The notes below the pieces were generated by a model, which was not told the origin of the DNA, did not search any database, and saw nothing but the letters and a program-made list of their open reading frames with translations. Made by a program: the position numbers and the translations under genes. Below are positions 17,667 through 29,603 of a stretch of 64,000 nt of DNA, in pieces. Location of the stretch: contig NZ_JAKVIL010000006.1 in assembly GCF_022601675.1 (NCBI RefSeq), forward strand, positions 124,001 to 188,000, written 5' to 3'. Source of the stretch: Ancylobacter gelatini. Lineage in GTDB: Bacteria; Pseudomonadota; Alphaproteobacteria; Rhizobiales; Xanthobacteraceae. How positions within the stretch are numbered: position 1 is the stretch's first letter; each line of letters opens with the position of its first letter.

Positions 17667-18920
17667 ATGATGGAGGCGGTTCAGAGGTTTCTCTTCGAGC
17701 ATCAGTGGCTCTACACGATCCTTGCACTGACGGTGCTGATCCTCATTGCCTCGTTCGCGAATTTCGTGGTGAAGAAGATACTTCTGCGTATCGTCGATCG
17801 TCTGCTGGGGCGAACGATCTTCCGCAGGGACGCCGAGATCCGGCGTCATAGCGTCATCGAGCGGCTCGCCAACATCATGCCGGCGGTGGTGATCGCGGCG
17901 GGCATCTCGATGGTGCCGGACCTGCCATTCGCCGTGGTCACCGTCGTCAAGAATGTCGCGCGCGCCTTTGTCATCCTGACGCTGGCCATGGCGCTGGCCT
18001 CGGCGCTCAGCATCGCGGACACGCTTTATCACCGGCGCCCCGACGCCCGGCTGCGGCCGATCCGCAGCTATATCCAGATCCTCAAGATCGGCATCTATAT
18101 CTTCGCGGCGATCCTGATCATCGCGACGCTGATCGACCAGTCGCCGCTGATCCTGCTGTCCGGCCTCGGCGCCATGGCGGCGGTGCTCATTCTGGTGTTC
18201 CAGGACACGCTGCTCTCCCTCGTCGCCTCGATCCAGATTTCGTCCACCGACATGGTGCGGGTGGGCGACTGGATCGAGATGCCGAGCCTCAACGCCGATG
18301 GCGACGTGGTGGAAATCGCCCTGCATACGGTGCGGGTGCAGAACTGGGACAAGACGATCACCACCATCCCGATCCGCAAGCTGGTCTCGGATTCCTTCCG
18401 CAACTGGCGCGGCATGCAGGAGGCGGGCGGGCGGCGCATCAAGCGCTCGATCTATCTCGACCAGACCAGCATCCGCTTCCTGAACGACGAGGAAATCTCC
18501 CGGCTCAGCCGCTTCCGCCATCTGGAAGCCTATCTGGAGCGCAAGCAGCGCGAGCTGAAGGAATGGAACAGCCAGCTTGGGGAGCGCAGCACCATCCGCG
18601 CCAACATGCGCCGCATCACCAATGCCGGCACGTTCCGGGCCTATGTCGAGGCTTATCTGCGCTCCCATCCGCAGCTTCACCAGGACATGACCCTGCTGGT
18701 GCGGCAGTTGCCGCCGAGCCCCGAGGGCCTGCCGCTGGAAATCTACTGCTTCACCAGCACCACCGCCTGGGCCGCCTATGAGAGCATTCAGGCCGACATC
18801 TTCGATCATCTGTTTTCGCTGCTGCCGGAATTCGGGCTCTCGGTGTTCCAGAGCCCGAGCGGCGCGGACTTCAAGCACTGGGCATCCGACCCGGCGCCGC
18901 TGCGCTTGAGCGGGGCCTGA
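17667..18920 (+). CDS. YbdG/MscM-like mechanosensitive ion channel
   Basis: The product has 417 residues, almost the length of E. coli YbdG (415). About five N-terminal helices lead to the pore region [32 protein letters not shown], then the MscS beta domain [44 protein letters not shown], both characteristic. The C-terminal cytoplasmic part is long, as in YbdG. Such channels open on membrane tension and release solutes during osmotic downshift. Met1 and Met2 are adjacent. It stands alone, in the same direction as the genes on each side. Confidence 0.92.
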   Translation: MMEAVQRFLFEHQWLYTILALTVLILIASFANFVVKKILLRIVDRLLGRTIFRRDAEIRRHSVIERLANIMPAVVIAAGISMVPDLPFAVVTVVKNVARAFVILTLAMALASALSIADTLYHRRPDARLRPIRSYIQILKIGIYIFAAILIIATLIDQSPLILLSGLGAMAAVLILVFQDTLLSLVASIQISSTDMVRVGDWIEMPSLNADGDVVEIALHTVRVQNWDKTITTIPIRKLVSDSFRNWRGMQEAGGRRIKRSIYLDQTSIRFLNDEEISRLSRFRHLEAYLERKQRELKEWNSQLGERSTIRANMRRITNAGTFRAYVEAYLRSHPQLHQDMTLLVRQLPPSPEGLPLEIYCFTSTTAWAAYESIQADIFDHLFSLLPEFGLSVFQSPSGADFKHWASDPAPLRLSGA

Positions 18921-18995
18921 CGGCAGGCCGCTACGCGCGGCCGCCGCCCCCACACGCTGGCTCCGCGCGGAAAAGGCGTTCAGTTTTGCGCCAAC

Positions 18996-19007
18996 TTGCT
19001 CTAGAGC
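18996..19007. repeat. TGCTCTAGAGCA palindrome, likely dispersed intergenic repeat
   Basis: A perfect 12-bp palindrome followed by TG lies 63 bp before lysS. Sequences of the form TGCTCTAGAGCATG are, from memory, abundant intergenic repeats in Hyphomicrobiales genomes. Copy number elsewhere cannot be seen here. Confidence 0.4.
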
Positions 19008-19069
19008 ATGTCGCCTTGGGCGCGGGCGCCGAGCCGCCCGCGCGTGAAAACGTTTCAGGAGAGCCTGTC

Positions 19070-20743
19070 ATGACGGCGACCGCTCCGGTCGAGGATGTTG
19101 CAACCGAACTGCGCGCGCAGGCCGAGATCGCCGGCGCCTGGCCGTTCGAGGAAGCCCGCAAGATCGTCGAGCGCCTGAAGCGGAAACCCAAGGACGAGGT
19201 TCTGTTCGAGACCGGCTACGGCCCCTCGGGCCTGCCGCATATCGGCACGTTCGGCGAGGTGGCGCGCACCACCATGGTGCGCCACGCCTTCCATGTGCTG
19301 ACCGACGGCAAGATCCCGACGCGGCTGTTGTGCTTCTCCGACGACATGGACGGGATGCGCAAGATTCCGGACAACGTGCCGGACCCGGCGGCGCTGAAGC
19401 CCTATCTGCAAATGCCGCTCACCAAGGTGCCGAATCCGTTCGGCGGCGGCTATGCCAGCTTCGGCGACCACAACAACGCGATGCTGCGCCGCTTTCTCGA
19501 TACGTTCGGCTTCGACTACGAATTCGCCAGCGCCACCGAGTATTACGCTTCCGGCAAGCTCGACGCCGTGCTGCTGAAGGCGGCGGAAAAGTATGACGCC
19601 ATCATGGGCGTGATGCTGCCGACTCTGGGCGAGGAGCGGCAGGCGACCTATTCGCCGTTCCTGCCGATCTCGCCGACCTCGGGCCGCGTGCTCTACGTGC
19701 CGCTGAAGAACGTCGATGCCAAGGCCGGCACCATCACCTTCACCGACGAGGACGGGGTGGACAAGACCGTCCCCGTCACCGGCGGCCATGTGAAGCTGCA
19801 GTGGAAGCCGGATTTCGGCGCCCGCTGGGCGGCGCTCGACGTCGATTTCGAGATGTTCGGCAAGGACCACCAGACCAACGCCCCGGTCTATGACGCCATC
19901 TGCAACATTCTCGGCGGGCTGGCGCCGGAGCATTATGTCTACGAGCTGTTCCTCGACGAGGTCGGCCAGAAGATCTCGAAGTCCAAGGGCAACGGCATCA
20001 CCATCGACGACTGGCTGACCTATGCCAGCCCGGAGAGCCTGGCGCTGTACATGTTCCAGTCGCCGCGCTCGGCCAAGAAGCTGCATTTCGACGTGATCCC
20101 GAAGGCGGTGGACGAGTATTTCAACTTCCTCGCCCGCTATCCCGCGCAGGACTGGAAGACCCGGCTCGGCAATCCGGTGTGGCATATCCATGCCGGCAAC
20201 CCGCCGCAGATCGAGCTGCCGCTCAGCTTCGGCCTGCTGCTCAAGCTCGCCTCGGCATCGAATGCCGAGGACAAGGCGGTGCTGTGGCGCTTCATCGAGC
20301 GCTACGCGCCCGGCACCTCGCCGCAGACCAACCCGACCATGGACCAACTCGCCGGCTATGCGGTGCGCTATTTCATCGATCGCGTGAAGCCGTACCGTCA
20401 GTTCGACCTGCCCACGCCGTTCGAGGCGCAGGTGCTCGGCGAACTCGATGCGGCGCTGGCGGGTCTCGGCGATGTGGACGACGCGGAGATCCAGAACGTC
20501 ATCCTCGACGTGGCGCGCGTGCACCCCGAATATCAGAACCTCAAGGCCAAGTCCCCGACGGGCGGTCCGGGTGTCTCGCGGGCGTGGTTCGAGATGCTGT
20601 ACCGCACGCTGCTCGGCGAGAAGGAAGGCCCGCGCTTCGGCTCCTTCGTCGCGGCCTACGGCATTCCCGAGACCCGCACCCTGATCGCGCGGGCGCTCTC
20701 CGGCGAGCTGGCAAAGTCGGCCCCGTCTTCCGACGCGGCGTGA
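19070..20743 (+). CDS. lysS: Lysine--tRNA ligase, class I
   Basis: The product has 557 residues from ATG 19070, which follows a CAGGAGAG site. The class I signatures are HIGT at residues 57-60 (within [13 protein letters not shown]) and KISKSKGNG near 301-309, the KMSKS equivalent. Class I LysRS, rather than the class II enzyme of E. coli, is normal in alphaproteobacteria. It charges tRNA-Lys in the cytoplasm. The C-terminal domain ([17 protein letters not shown] onward) matches the family's helical anticodon-binding region. Confidence 0.95.
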   Translation: MTATAPVEDVATELRAQAEIAGAWPFEEARKIVERLKRKPKDEVLFETGYGPSGLPHIGTFGEVARTTMVRHAFHVLTDGKIPTRLLCFSDDMDGMRKIPDNVPDPAALKPYLQMPLTKVPNPFGGGYASFGDHNNAMLRRFLDTFGFDYEFASATEYYASGKLDAVLLKAAEKYDAIMGVMLPTLGEERQATYSPFLPISPTSGRVLYVPLKNVDAKAGTITFTDEDGVDKTVPVTGGHVKLQWKPDFGARWAALDVDFEMFGKDHQTNAPVYDAICNILGGLAPEHYVYELFLDEVGQKISKSKGNGITIDDWLTYASPESLALYMFQSPRSAKKLHFDVIPKAVDEYFNFLARYPAQDWKTRLGNPVWHIHAGNPPQIELPLSFGLLLKLASASNAEDKAVLWRFIERYAPGTSPQTNPTMDQLAGYAVRYFIDRVKPYRQFDLPTPFEAQVLGELDAALAGLGDVDDAEIQNVILDVARVHPEYQNLKAKSPTGGPGVSRAWFEMLYRTLLGEKEGPRFGSFVAAYGIPETRTLIARALSGELAKSAPSSDAA

Positions 20744-20829
20744 CGGACATTCCCGCGGCGGCCTGACCGTCGCGGGTGCTTCCGCCGGGAGCCGGCGCGT
20801 CCTAACCTCGCGGAAAACGGGAGGACGCG

Positions 20830-21327
20830 ATGACCGAGACAGGCCCCGACCACCATTCCCACGACGGCGAGCGCTGGAAGCATGACGGCGTGCGCGTCAT
20901 CAAGGGCGACCAGCTGGATGCCAACACCGCGCAGACGCCGGGCATGTTCCGTCAGGCGGCGATCAACCATGCCCGCGTCGGCGCGCAGAAGATCTGGGCC
21001 GGCACGGTCACCATCCAGCCCGACGCCAAGACCGGCGTGCACCACCATGGCGCGCTGGAGAGCGTGATCTATGTGGTGCGAGGCAGGGCGCGGATGCGCT
21101 GGGGCGACCGCCTCGAATATGTCGCCGAGGCCGGGCCGGGCGACTTCATCTTCGTGCCGCCCTATGTGCCGCACCAGGAGATCAACGCCGATCCGGGCGC
21201 GCCGCTCGAATGCGTGCTGGTGCGCTCCGACAATGAGGCGGTGGTGGTCAACCTCACCGATGTCGCGCCGGTGGAGCAGCCGGAAACGGTTTATTGGATC
21301 GATCCGATCCATAAGGCTCCCGGCTGA
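20830..21327 (+). CDS. Cupin-domain protein
   Basis: The product has 165 residues. The first cupin motif carries the metal ligands in GVHHHGALESVIYVVRGRARMRWG and the second is PGDFIFVPPYVPHQEINAD, giving a complete His/His/Glu/His set. Small single-cupin proteins bind a metal and may be enzymes or sugar and effector binders; the activity is unknown. The ATG follows a GGGAGGA site. The N-terminus is histidine-rich (DHHSHDGERWKHDG), which is an extra feature. Confidence 0.85.
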   Translation: MTETGPDHHSHDGERWKHDGVRVIKGDQLDANTAQTPGMFRQAAINHARVGAQKIWAGTVTIQPDAKTGVHHHGALESVIYVVRGRARMRWGDRLEYVAEAGPGDFIFVPPYVPHQEINADPGAPLECVLVRSDNEAVVVNLTDVAPVEQPETVYWIDPIHKAPG

Positions 21328-21434
21328 AACGATCCGGCGTGCCGGGGCGTTGATGCCGGCTCGATGTGACATCCAGCGGACTCGCCCCGTGGGGTATGAG
21401 GCCGATCTTTCCGCTCCCCTTACTGGAGAACCCT

Positions 21435-21905
21435 ATGATGCCCAGGCTCCTGGCCTTCTGCCTCACCATGCTGGCGCTGCTTAGCGTGATGCCCGATCCC
21501 GCTTCCGCCCAGCGGGCACCCTCCGGCAGCTATCTCGATACGTGCCGCAACGTGCAGCAGAACCGGAACTGGCTGTCCGCCAGCTGCCGCGATCTGCGCG
21601 GGCGCTGGCAGAACAGTTCACTGGACCTCGACCGTTGCCCGCGCGGCGCCGGCATCGCCAATGACAATGGCCGCCTCGTCTGCGGTCGCGGCGGCGGCGG
21701 TGGCGGCTTCGGCCCCGGACCCGGCATGAACCGCCGTCCGCCTCCGGGCACCTATATGGAGACCTGCCGCAACGCCGCGATGTTCGACGGCATTCTTCAG
21801 GCGAATTGCCGTACCGTGAATGGCCGTTGGGTCAATTCCTCGATCGATCCCCGGCGCTGCCGTGGCGACATCGCCAATTTCAACGGCCAGCTGCGCTGCC
21901 GCTGA
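21435..21905 (+). CDS. Secreted double CVNH-domain protein
   Basis: The product has 156 residues starting at the first of two adjacent ATGs, with GGAG ten bases upstream. A signal peptide (RLLAFCLTMLALLSVMPDPASA) is followed by two CVNH (cyanovirin-N homology) repeats. Each has the pattern G-x-Y-x2-TCRN ... ASCR/ANCR ... RW-x-NSS-x-D ... N-x-NG-x-L-x-C. A glycine-rich linker (GRGGGGGGFGPGPG) joins them. Paired cysteines suggest disulfides in the periplasm or outside. CVNH domains often bind carbohydrate, but the ligand here is unknown. Confidence 0.85.
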   Translation: MMPRLLAFCLTMLALLSVMPDPASAQRAPSGSYLDTCRNVQQNRNWLSASCRDLRGRWQNSSLDLDRCPRGAGIANDNGRLVCGRGGGGGGFGPGPGMNRRPPPGTYMETCRNAAMFDGILQANCRTVNGRWVNSSIDPRRCRGDIANFNGQLRCR

Positions 21906-21910
21906 TCCTG

Positions 21911-21942
21911 ACGCCGCCGGCGCGCAGAGCGTCCGGCGGCGT
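21911..21942. terminator. Stem-loop between convergent CVNH and ThDP-enzyme genes
   Basis: A 10-bp stem ACGCCGCCGG / CCGGCGGCGT with a 12-base loop starts five bases after the CVNH stop and ends 18 bp before the stop of the opposing gene. T-rich tracts are weak on both sides, so it may serve both directions as a partial terminator. Confidence 0.5.
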
Positions 21943-21960
21943 TCTCTCGGAGCGCTGGCC

Positions 21961-23646
21961 TCAGCCTGCCGCGCGGGTGGCCAGCGACTTCGCCCGCAGC
22001 GCGCTGAGCGAGGTGGTGGGGCTGAGGGCTTCGGGGTCGAGCTTCAGATGCACGATCGCCGGCAGGCCGCTCGCAAGCGCCGCTTCCAGCGCCGGGATCA
22101 TCTCCTCATCGCGCTCCACCGTGGCGCCGAAGCCGCCAAAGGCGCGGGCATAGGCGGCGAAATCGGGGTTCTTCAGCGAGGTGCCGAACACGCGCGCGGG
22201 GTATTCGCGCTCCTGATGCATGCGGATGGTGCCGTACATGCCGTTATCGACCACGATGGCGAGGATCGGCACCTCATGCTGAACGGCGGTTGCGAATTCC
22301 TGGCCGGTCATCAGGAAATCACCGTCGCCGCACACCGCGACCGCGAGCTGTTCCGGCCGGGTGCGCTTCGCCGCCACCGCCGCCGGCAGGCCATAGCCCA
22401 TCGAGCCGGAGGTCGGGGCGAGCTGGCTGCCAAAGGCGCGGAAGCGGTGGAAGCGGTGCACCCAGATCGCGAAATTGCCGGCGCCGTTGCAGATGGTGGT
22501 CTCGGCCGGCAGGTCGCGGAGCCAGCGCGTCAGCGTGCCCATCTGCACCGCACCGGGATTAGCGGGCACCTCCTCCGACCAGTTCAGATAGTCGGCCCGG
22601 GCCGCCTCGCGCCACGGAGCCCAGGCGACCGTGTTCGGCGGCTGCACGCCTTCCAGCGCGGCGGCGACGGCGGCCGGTGAGGCGTTGATCGCCAGCGTCG
22701 GCTGGTAGACCCGGCCCAGTTCCTCCGGGTCGGCATGGATGTGGACGAAATTCATCGCCGGGGAGGGGATGTCGAACAGCGTATAGCCCTGCGCGGGGAC
22801 TTCGCTGAGCCGGCCGCCGAGCGCGATCACGAGATCGGCCTCCTTCAGCCGGGCGACCAGCTTCGGGTTGATGCCGAAGCCGACATCGCCGGCATAGCAG
22901 CGGTGATCGGCGGGAAACAGCATCTGCCGGCGGAAGCTCGCCGCGACCGGCAGATCGAAACGCTCGGCGAAACGCACCACGGAGGCGACCGCCCTGGCGT
23001 TCCAGCGGCTGCCGCCGAGCAGCAGCAGCGGGCGCTGCGCGCTCCATAGCAGCTTCTGCAGGCGCATCATGTCGGCATGGCCGGGCCAGGTTTCGGCGGG
23101 CTCCACGGCGGGCGCGTCGGGCACGCTGGCGATCTCCGCCAGCATGTCCTCGGGCAGCGCCACCACCACCGGGCCGGGCCGGCCCTGCATGGCGACGCGG
23201 AAGGCGCGGGCGATGATCTCGGGGATGCGCGCCGCCTCGTCGATCTCCACCGCCCATTTGGCCAGCGTGCCGAACACGGCGCGGTAATCCACCTCCTGGA
23301 ACGCGCCGCGCCCGCGCATCGAGCGGGCGATCTGGCCGACGAACAGGAGCATCGGGGTGGAATCCTGTTCGGCGATATGCACGCCGGCGCTGGCATTGGT
23401 GGCGCCCGGACCGCGCGTGACGAAGCACACGCCCGGCCGGCCGGTGAGCTTGCCGACCGCCTCCGCCATCATCGCCGCGCCGCCCTCCTGCCGGCACACC
23501 ACGAAGTCCAGCGCGGTGTCGGCCATGGCATCCAGCACGTCGAGATAGCTCTCGCCGGGGACGCCGAAGGCGCGGGTGACGCCGTGGCCGAGAAGGGCGT
23601 CGACGAGGATGCGGGCGCCGGTACGGGGAAGGGGAGCTTGGCTCAT
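21961..23646 (-). CDS. Thiamine-diphosphate-dependent enzyme of the acetolactate synthase family
   Basis: The product has 561 residues. Glu54 in CRQEGGAAMMAEA is the cofactor-activating glutamate. The ThDP/Mg motif is GDGDFLMTGQEFATAVQHEVPILAIVVDNGMYG. The three-domain order fits acetolactate synthase, benzoylformate decarboxylase, oxalyl-CoA decarboxylase and relatives. No regulatory small subunit (IlvH) adjoins it, so it is probably not the anabolic acetolactate synthase; the substrate is undetermined. The two genes that follow upstream (23724-24582) are on the same strand. Confidence 0.85.
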   Translation of the reverse strand: MSQAPLPRTGARILVDALLGHGVTRAFGVPGESYLDVLDAMADTALDFVVCRQEGGAAMMAEAVGKLTGRPGVCFVTRGPGATNASAGVHIAEQDSTPMLLFVGQIARSMRGRGAFQEVDYRAVFGTLAKWAVEIDEAARIPEIIARAFRVAMQGRPGPVVVALPEDMLAEIASVPDAPAVEPAETWPGHADMMRLQKLLWSAQRPLLLLGGSRWNARAVASVVRFAERFDLPVAASFRRQMLFPADHRCYAGDVGFGINPKLVARLKEADLVIALGGRLSEVPAQGYTLFDIPSPAMNFVHIHADPEELGRVYQPTLAINASPAAVAAALEGVQPPNTVAWAPWREAARADYLNWSEEVPANPGAVQMGTLTRWLRDLPAETTICNGAGNFAIWVHRFHRFRAFGSQLAPTSGSMGYGLPAAVAAKRTRPEQLAVAVCGDGDFLMTGQEFATAVQHEVPILAIVVDNGMYGTIRMHQEREYPARVFGTSLKNPDFAAYARAFGGFGATVERDEEMIPALEAALASGLPAIVHLKLDPEALSPTTSLSALRAKSLATRAAG

Positions 23647-23723
23647 GGAACTGCGACTCGACGTAAGGAAAGGCGGGATGGAGGCATTATCCTAGGCGCC
23701 GCCACCGGCGAAGGCGAGGGCAC

Positions 23724-24188
23724 TCAGAGGAAGCCGATCCACCGCCCCGCGACCAGCGCGCCCAGCCACAGCAGGGCGGAAATGCCGGCCAGAAGTCGCA
23801 CGCGACCGGTGAGCGCGCCGCCGGCGATCGCCTGCCGGAAGCCGGCGCCAGCGTGCTGGAGCGCTACATTGCCGAGCGCCAGCGCGATGAGGCCCAGCTT
23901 CCACAGGAAGGCGGCATTGCCGGCATATTCCGCCGGCCGCACGCTGAACAGCCACAGCCCGGTCGGCACGGCGAGGCACAGGCCCGCCAGCGCGGCGCGG
24001 GAGAGAAACGGGCCGATCACCGCCAGCGGCACCGCGCGAAAGCAGCCCATCAGCCGCAGGTCCAGCGGCAGAACGGCGCCGAGCAACAGGCCGATGCCGA
24101 GAATATGCGCGGCATTGACGAACAGATAGGCCGTGCCCGAGCCCTGGAGCCACACCGCTCCCGGCCAGTTCCCCAAAGCCGCCAGCAT
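23724..24188 (-). CDS. Small integral membrane protein, function unknown
   Basis: The product has 154 residues with about four hydrophobic helices, including AAHILGIGLLLGAVLPLDLRLMG and ALGNVALQHAGAG. The histidine in helix 1 and the arrangement resemble the DUF6644-like proteins often next to DUF6152 genes, as here. The gene begins seven bases after the stop of the upstream DUF6152-like gene, so the two are very likely one operon. A heme- or metal-related role is possible but not shown. Confidence 0.7.
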   Translation of the reverse strand: MLAALGNWPGAVWLQGSGTAYLFVNAAHILGIGLLLGAVLPLDLRLMGCFRAVPLAVIGPFLSRAALAGLCLAVPTGLWLFSVRPAEYAGNAAFLWKLGLIALALGNVALQHAGAGFRQAIAGGALTGRVRLLAGISALLWLGALVAGRWIGFL

Positions 24189-24195
24189 GGGCCGC

Positions 24196-24582
24196 TCAAT
24201 TGGTCGGAATGCGCTCGGGATACATGTCGTAATTGCGCCCGGCGATGGTGACGCGCACCGCCTTCATGTGCGGCTTGGCCTCGTCGCGCGACCTGTTGCC
24301 GAGCACGGTGATGGCATCGCCCTTCTGCGCGCTCATCGCGGTGAAGCCGGACGCATCGGTCTGGCGCGGGTTTCCGAGATCGACCTGCCAGACCTTGCCC
24401 TCCCTGTCGCGCACCTGAATCATGGGATGCGGCGGGGCGATGGCGACGCTCTCGACCGTGCCTTCCAGCGTCATCTGCTCGCTCTGCGCCCACGACCAGC
24501 CGTGATGGGCGAGGGCGGGGGACGCGGCGAGGAGAAGGCAGAGCGCGGGAACGCGAAGGATTCGCGCGGTGAAGATGGGCAT
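24196..24582 (-). CDS. Secreted DUF6152-like protein
   Basis: The product has 128 residues from ATG 24582, which has a CAGGAG site. The signal peptide (RVPALCLLLAASPALA) is cut before HHGWSWAQSEQMTLEGTVESV, the typical start of the mature protein in this family. The remainder is a small beta-rich domain with a DxAxPHMKAVRVTIAG segment. It is predicted to be periplasmic and of unknown function. It probably pairs with the membrane protein encoded immediately downstream. An extension upstream to 24813 lacks a ribosome site. Confidence 0.75.
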   Translation of the reverse strand: MPIFTARILRVPALCLLLAASPALAHHGWSWAQSEQMTLEGTVESVAIAPPHPMIQVRDREGKVWQVDLGNPRQTDASGFTAMSAQKGDAITVLGNRSRDEAKPHMKAVRVTIAGRNYDMYPERIPTN

Positions 24583-24879
24583 GGGAGGCTCCTGTCGCTG
24601 CGGACGTCTCCCAGACTTATGGGGCGCAGGCGCGCCGCGACGAGCCGTGCCGGCCTCACATTTGCGCCAGCGCCCGTCAGGGCGCGGTATCCCGGCCGGA
24701 GCGGGGGCTCTTTCATGCCGCGCATGGTTCCGCGACGCCGGGATCGCTCCAGCGGACTGTCCGGCTGACGGTATGGGCAGGGCAGCGCGGGCCGAAAGAC
24801 AGCCGCGGCCCACCCCCGGCGTCCCCGGAGGCCGAAGCCGGGCCGGGGCGCATGAGTGCGGGCGGGTGAGGCGCGGGCG

Positions 24880-27360
<2,481 letters not shown>

Positions 27361-27975
27361 TTATTTCGCGGCAACCAGCACCGCCGCACCCGCCATGGCG
27401 GAGCCGCAGGCGCGGTTGATCAGCTTGATGGCGCGGGTATCGGCCACCAGATGCCGCGCGCGATGGGCGAGCGTGACATAGCTCGCAAACACCGCGCCCA
27501 GCACCACGACGATGACGCCGCACAGCTCGGCGAAGCCCAGCGTCGTCAGGTTCGCCACGTCGACGATGGTCGGCAGCAGAGCGAGATAGAACACCATCGC
27601 CTTGGGATTGCCGAGCGTCATGCCGAGGCCGGTGAGAAACAGGCCGAACGGGGATTCCGAGCGCCCGACCGTGGTCGCCTGCGCGGCATGGGCCGGCGCG
27701 GTCCACAGCTTCCAGGCGAGGTAGAGCAGGTAGCCGGCCGCTGCCAGCCGCACCACGATGAACAGCGAGCCGAGCGCCGCTGCCAGCGCGGCGAGGCCGA
27801 GCACGGCGGCGGCCAGCCACACCATGTCGCCGAGGATGATGCCCAGCACCAGCGGCGCCGCGCCCTCCCGGCCGCGCACCAGCGTGCGGGCGATCACCGC
27901 GATGACGCTGGGGCCCGGGGAGGCGGCGGCCAGCGCGAGCGCGGCGGCAAAGACGGTGATACCGACCAGATCCAT
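27361..27975 (-). CDS. LysE-family amino-acid exporter
   Basis: The product has 204 residues from ATG 27975 and about six helices. The N-terminal segment ALALAAASPGPSVIAVIARTLVRGREGAAPLVLGIILGD is the LysE/RhtB signature, and GLGMTLGNPKAMVFYLALLP is a second. These proteins export amino acids such as threonine, homoserine or lysine. It lies between the VOC gene and gyrB with gaps of 58 and 57 bp, all on one strand, inside what is otherwise the replication-gene block. Confidence 0.88.
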   Translation of the reverse strand: MDLVGITVFAAALALAAASPGPSVIAVIARTLVRGREGAAPLVLGIILGDMVWLAAAVLGLAALAAALGSLFIVVRLAAAGYLLYLAWKLWTAPAHAAQATTVGRSESPFGLFLTGLGMTLGNPKAMVFYLALLPTIVDVANLTTLGFAELCGVIVVVLGAVFASYVTLAHRARHLVADTRAIKLINRACGSAMAGAAVLVAAK

Positions 27976-28033
27976 GATGGCCCTTACGTGCGCGCGTGCG
28001 CGCGAAAGGTCAAGGCCTTGAGGGGGCGCCGCT

Positions 28034-28426
28034 TCAAGACGTCGCGTGGTGGCACACCGCCTCGATCCGGTTGCCGTCCGGGTCCAGCACGAAGGCGGCG
28101 TAATAGGACGCGTGATAGGCCGGGCGCAGGCCCGGGGCGCCGTCGTCGCGCCCGCCACTGGCGAGAGCGGCGGCGTGGAAGGCGTCGACCGCCGCCCGGT
28201 CGGGCGCCCGAAAGCACCAGTGGCGATTATCCGCCACCACCGCGCCACGCGAGGCGAGCACGGACAGATAGCTGTGGCCGTCATCGCCCATTCGGTTGCG
28301 GATGCCATAGCCGGCGCCGTGCGCGTCGCGCCGCACGCACGGCACGCCGAGCGCCTGCATGATCGCGTCATAGAACGGCAGGGCGCGGGCGGGATCGGAG
28401 ACGGTGATGGAGACATGATCGAGCAT
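28034..28426 (-). CDS. VOC-family (glyoxalase-like) protein
   Basis: The product has 130 residues, one vicinal-oxygen-chelate domain: MLDHVSITVSDPARALPFYDAIMQALG at the start and AFVLDPDGNRIEAVCH at the end. The His4 and Glu124 positions suggest a metal site. Family members are glyoxalases, dioxygenases or resistance proteins; the substrate is unknown. It starts four bases after the recF stop, so it is almost certainly cotranscribed with recF. Confidence 0.87.
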   Translation of the reverse strand: MLDHVSITVSDPARALPFYDAIMQALGVPCVRRDAHGAGYGIRNRMGDDGHSYLSVLASRGAVVADNRHWCFRAPDRAAVDAFHAAALASGGRDDGAPGLRPAYHASYYAAFVLDPDGNRIEAVCHHATS

Positions 28427-28430
28427 GGCG

Positions 28431-29603
28431 CTATTCCCCCATGGCCGGCGCGACCTCGCCCGGCCGCACCTCGAAGCGCTCCGCCGCCGCGCCCAGCGCC
28501 GCGAAGGCGGCAGGGTCGGCGCCGGTCATCCACACCTGGCCGCCCAGCGCGTCCAGCGCCGCGAACAGTGCCGCGCGGCGCGCCGGGTCGAGATAGGCCA
28601 CGACGTCGTCCAGCAGCATCACCGGCGCGCGTCCCGCCATGTCTCCGACCAGCCGGGCATGGGCGAGGGCGAGGCCGATGAGCAGCGCCTTCTGCTCGCC
28701 GGTGGAGCCCTGCGCAGCGGGGATCGCCTTGGGGCCGTGGCCGACCGTCAGGTCGGTGAGGTGCGGCCCGTCCAGCGCGCGGCCGGCCGCGCGGTCGCGG
28801 GGGCGGGCGGCGCGCAGCGTGGCGCGATAGGCGTCTTCGACCATGGTGGCCGGCTCGCGTGCCAGAGCGCGCTCGGTCTCGCCTTCCAGCGCCACTGTCG
28901 CCCAGGGGAACAGGGAGGTGTCGTCGCGCCCGGCCTGAATGCCGGCGTTCAGGCGCCGCACCGCCTCCAGCCGCGCGGCGGCGACGGCGATGGCGAGCGC
29001 GGCCAGCTCCTGCTCGACGGCATCGAGATAGCGCGGATCGGTGCCCATTTCTTCCAGCAGCCGGTTGCGGGCGCGCAGGGCCCGCTCTAGCGCGTTCACG
29101 CGCGCGCCATGCTCGGCGTCGACGGCGAGAACCAGCCGGTCGAGAAAGCGGCGGCGCTCGGCCGGCGGGCCGGTGAACAGGCCGTCCATTTCCGGGGTGA
29201 GCCAGACCACGCGCAGATGATCGGCAAAGGCGCTCGCCGAGCCGACGCTCTCGCCATCGATCCGGCAGCGGCGGGTGCGGGCGCCTTCCGCACCGTCCTC
29301 GACGCCGGTGCCCAGATGCACCTCGCCGAACACGCCCTCCACGGTGGCGGAAACCGCCCAGCCGGCGGTGTGCGGCTCGCCTTCGGCCGTGCGCGCCGCG
29401 AACTGGTCGAGGTTTGCCCGGCGCAGGCCGCGGCCGGGGGCGAACAGCGAGATGGCTTCGAGCAGATTGGTCTTGCCGGCGCCATTGGGGCCGACGAGCA
29501 CGACCGGCCCGCGCCCGGCCCGGATTTCCGCCGCGTGATAGCTGCGGAAATGCGACAGCCTCAGGCGGGTGATGCGGGCGGGGGCGGTGACAGGCGGGCT
29601 CAC
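28431..29603 (-). CDS. recF: DNA replication/repair protein RecF
   Basis: The product has 390 residues. The Walker A motif is GPNGAGKT (38-45). The ABC-like signature GSTGEQKALLIGLALAHARL and Walker B VMLLDDVVAYLD lie near the C-terminus. RecF helps load RecA at gapped DNA. It starts with GTG in a 4-base overlap with the dnaN stop (GTGA at 29600-29603), the usual dnaN-recF coupling. The N-terminal LRLSHFRSYHAAEI is typical. Confidence 0.96.
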   Translation of the reverse strand: MSPPVTAPARITRLRLSHFRSYHAAEIRAGRGPVVLVGPNGAGKTNLLEAISLFAPGRGLRRANLDQFAARTAEGEPHTAGWAVSATVEGVFGEVHLGTGVEDGAEGARTRRCRIDGESVGSASAFADHLRVVWLTPEMDGLFTGPPAERRRFLDRLVLAVDAEHGARVNALERALRARNRLLEEMGTDPRYLDAVEQELAALAIAVAAARLEAVRRLNAGIQAGRDDTSLFPWATVALEGETERALAREPATMVEDAYRATLRAARPRDRAAGRALDGPHLTDLTVGHGPKAIPAAQGSTGEQKALLIGLALAHARLVGDMAGRAPVMLLDDVVAYLDPARRAALFAALDALGGQVWMTGADPAAFAALGAAAERFEVRPGEVAPAMGE

